NCBI GenBank assembly: GCA_903928365.1
Contig: CAIYQV010000385.1
Location: forward strand, 1-31,924
Direction: 5' to 3'
Source of the DNA: an uncultured Flavobacteriia bacterium
GTDB lineage: Bacteria > Bacteroidota > Bacteroidia > Flavobacteriales_D > Crocinitomicaceae
DNA: 31,924 bases
A program made the translations under genes and the position numbers. The notes below the pieces were generated by a model. It saw only the letters and a program-made list of their open reading frames with translations, was not told where the DNA came from and did not search any database. Positions 30,791 to 31,924 of the stretch are shown here, piece after piece. How positions within the stretch are numbered: the stretch's first letter is position 1; every line of letters starts with the position of its first letter.

Positions 30791-31909
30791 ATGAACTTTG
30801 TTGTTTCCAGTTCTTCATTATTAAAGCATTTACAGAGTATTTCAGGTGTCCTGAGCACTAGCAATTCATTGCCAATCCTTGATAATTTCCTTTTTGAAAT
30901 CGAGGACGGACTTTTGAAAGTTTCTGCTTCTGACCTTGAAACAACGATGCGCACTACATTGGAGGTCGAAGCCAAAGAGTCAGGAAAAATTGCAGTCCCT
31001 GCAAAATTACTTTTGGATGTATTAAAGAACCTTCCGGACCAACCTTGCACCTTCCTTGTTGATAAGACTAACTACTCCGTAGAGATCGCTTATGACAATG
31101 GGAAATCGAAAATGGTAGGTTACAACGGAGAAGAATACCCGCGTACTCCGGGTATCGAAAATGCCAATACGATCAAAGTTTCGGGAGATATTATTTCAAA
31201 AGCGATCAACAAAACCATTTTCGCTTCAGGTAACGATGAACTACGACCTGTAATGAGTGGTGTCTTCTGTCAATTTACACCAACAGACATTACGTTTGTC
31301 GCAACGGACGCACACAAACTGGTTCGTTACCGCAGAACGGATTCACAAGCTACTGGTAGCTCCTCGTTTATTCTCCCAAAAAAACCGTTGAACTTGCTGA
31401 AATCCAACTTAAACGGAAGTGAAGAAGTGCAGATCGAATACAATGAATCGAATGCCGTTTTTACATTCAATGATATCGTGCTGGTATGTCGATTAATCGA
31501 CGGAAAATATCCTAACTACGAGGCAGTAATTCCAAAAGAAAATCCAAACGTACTTACGATCGATCGTCAGCAATTCTTGAGCTCGATCAAACGAGTTTCC
31601 ATCTTTGCAAACAAAACAACACATCAGGTAAAATTGCGTTTAGCAGGTTCTGAATTGTCTCTTTCGGCAGAGGACATTGATTTCTCTAATGAAGCGAATG
31701 AGCGTTTGACTTGTAATTACGACGGTGATGATATGGAGATTGGATTCAACTCGCGTTTCTTATTGGAAATGTTGAACAATCTCGATACGCCGGAAGTAAA
31801 ACTTGAAATGAGCGAACCTTCACGTGCAGGATTACTCATGCCAGCAGGATCAGACAACGAACATGAAGACGTGTTGATGCTGGTGATGCCAGTAATGTTA
31901 AACAGATAA
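30791..31909 (+). CDS. dnaN: DNA polymerase III sliding clamp (beta subunit)
   Basis: 372 residues, complete. It begins MNFVVSSSSLLKHLQSISGV and shows the clamp repeats: SNSLPILDNFLFEIEDGLLK, DLETTMRTTLEVEAKESG, VSGDIISKAINKTIFASGND, ELRPVMSGVFCQF, FVATDAHKLVRYR, LSSIKRVSIFANKT and the C-terminal LMLVMPVMLNR. It forms a dimeric ring that holds the replicative polymerase on DNA. dnaA is not beside it, as usual in Bacteroidota, where dnaN commonly sits near gldF/gldG. A separate promoter box is visible at 30765. Confidence 0.98.
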   Translation: MNFVVSSSSLLKHLQSISGVLSTSNSLPILDNFLFEIEDGLLKVSASDLETTMRTTLEVEAKESGKIAVPAKLLLDVLKNLPDQPCTFLVDKTNYSVEIAYDNGKSKMVGYNGEEYPRTPGIENANTIKVSGDIISKAINKTIFASGNDELRPVMSGVFCQFTPTDITFVATDAHKLVRYRRTDSQATGSSSFILPKKPLNLLKSNLNGSEEVQIEYNESNAVFTFNDIVLVCRLIDGKYPNYEAVIPKENPNVLTIDRQQFLSSIKRVSIFANKTTHQVKLRLAGSELSLSAEDIDFSNEANERLTCNYDGDDMEIGFNSRFLLEMLNNLDTPEVKLEMSEPSRAGLLMPAGSDNEHEDVLMLVMPVMLNR

Positions 31910-31924
31910 TATTTCTTTCAAATA

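Overview
The window is about 32 kb of a gene-dense, moderately AT-rich bacterial chromosome. It fits the phylum Bacteroidota, probably Flavobacteriales or a close relative. The evidence is: four secreted proteins with C-terminal type IX secretion (T9SS, 'type A') sorting domains; the gldF-gldG gliding/T9SS-associated ABC genes next to dnaN; a fused ResB-CcsA cytochrome c assembly protein; BshB1 for bacillithiol; and Bacteroidota-type promoters (TTTG then about 20 nt then TAnnTTTG). No tRNA, rRNA, CRISPR array, prophage or intact transposon was seen. Almost all of the window reads as ordinary chromosome.

Layout. 1-3.7 kb (+): the 3' end of an S9/DPP4-type peptidase, a GNAT acetyltransferase and a T9SS-exported M1 aminopeptidase. 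3.7-4.5 kb (-): a VanX-type D-Ala-D-Ala dipeptidase lipoprotein. 4.5-5.7 kb (+): an aspartate-type aminotransferase. 5.9-10.6 kb (-): a probably abundant T9SS cargo protein, then a translationally coupled operon of a sulfotransferase, a 53-residue overlapping protein and a phosphodiesterase-TPR-degenerate sulfotransferase fusion, preceded by a DUF983 protein. 10.7-14.0 kb (+): a T9SS-exported lysyl-oxidase-like protein coupled to a secreted Reg_prop propeller protein. 14.0-15.3 kb: a Crp/Fnr regulator divergent from a coiled-coil protein. 15.3-18.1 kb (+): cysteine desulfurase, GT4 glycosyltransferase and a GreA/B-like small protein. 18.1-22.0 kb (-): ccsBA and bshB1. 22.2 kb (+): Hsp20. 22.7-22.9 kb: a noncoding, strongly hairpin-forming stretch. 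23.0-25.3 kb (-): phoH, purC and a CoA-binding protein. 25.4-26.8 kb (+): a SAM hydrolase (DUF62), an ABM monooxygenase and a cold-shock protein. 26.9-27.1 kb (-): a small apparently frameshifted gene. 27.1-31.9 kb (+): gldF, gldG, a DUF4340-like protein and dnaN.

Main themes are envelope and secretion biology (T9SS cargo, Gld ABC components, cytochrome c assembly, lipoprotein dipeptidase), thiol/Fe-S metabolism (cysteine desulfurase, BshB1, CcsBA) and housekeeping (purC, dnaN, phoH, csp, hsp20). The most unusual items are the lysyl-oxidase-like protein, in which the copper HxHxH and both residues that build the LTQ cofactor in animal enzymes can be matched, and the sulfotransferase / small protein / phosphodiesterase-TPR-pseudosulfotransferase operon, which I cannot assign to a described pathway. 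All family assignments come from reading motifs; no database search was run.
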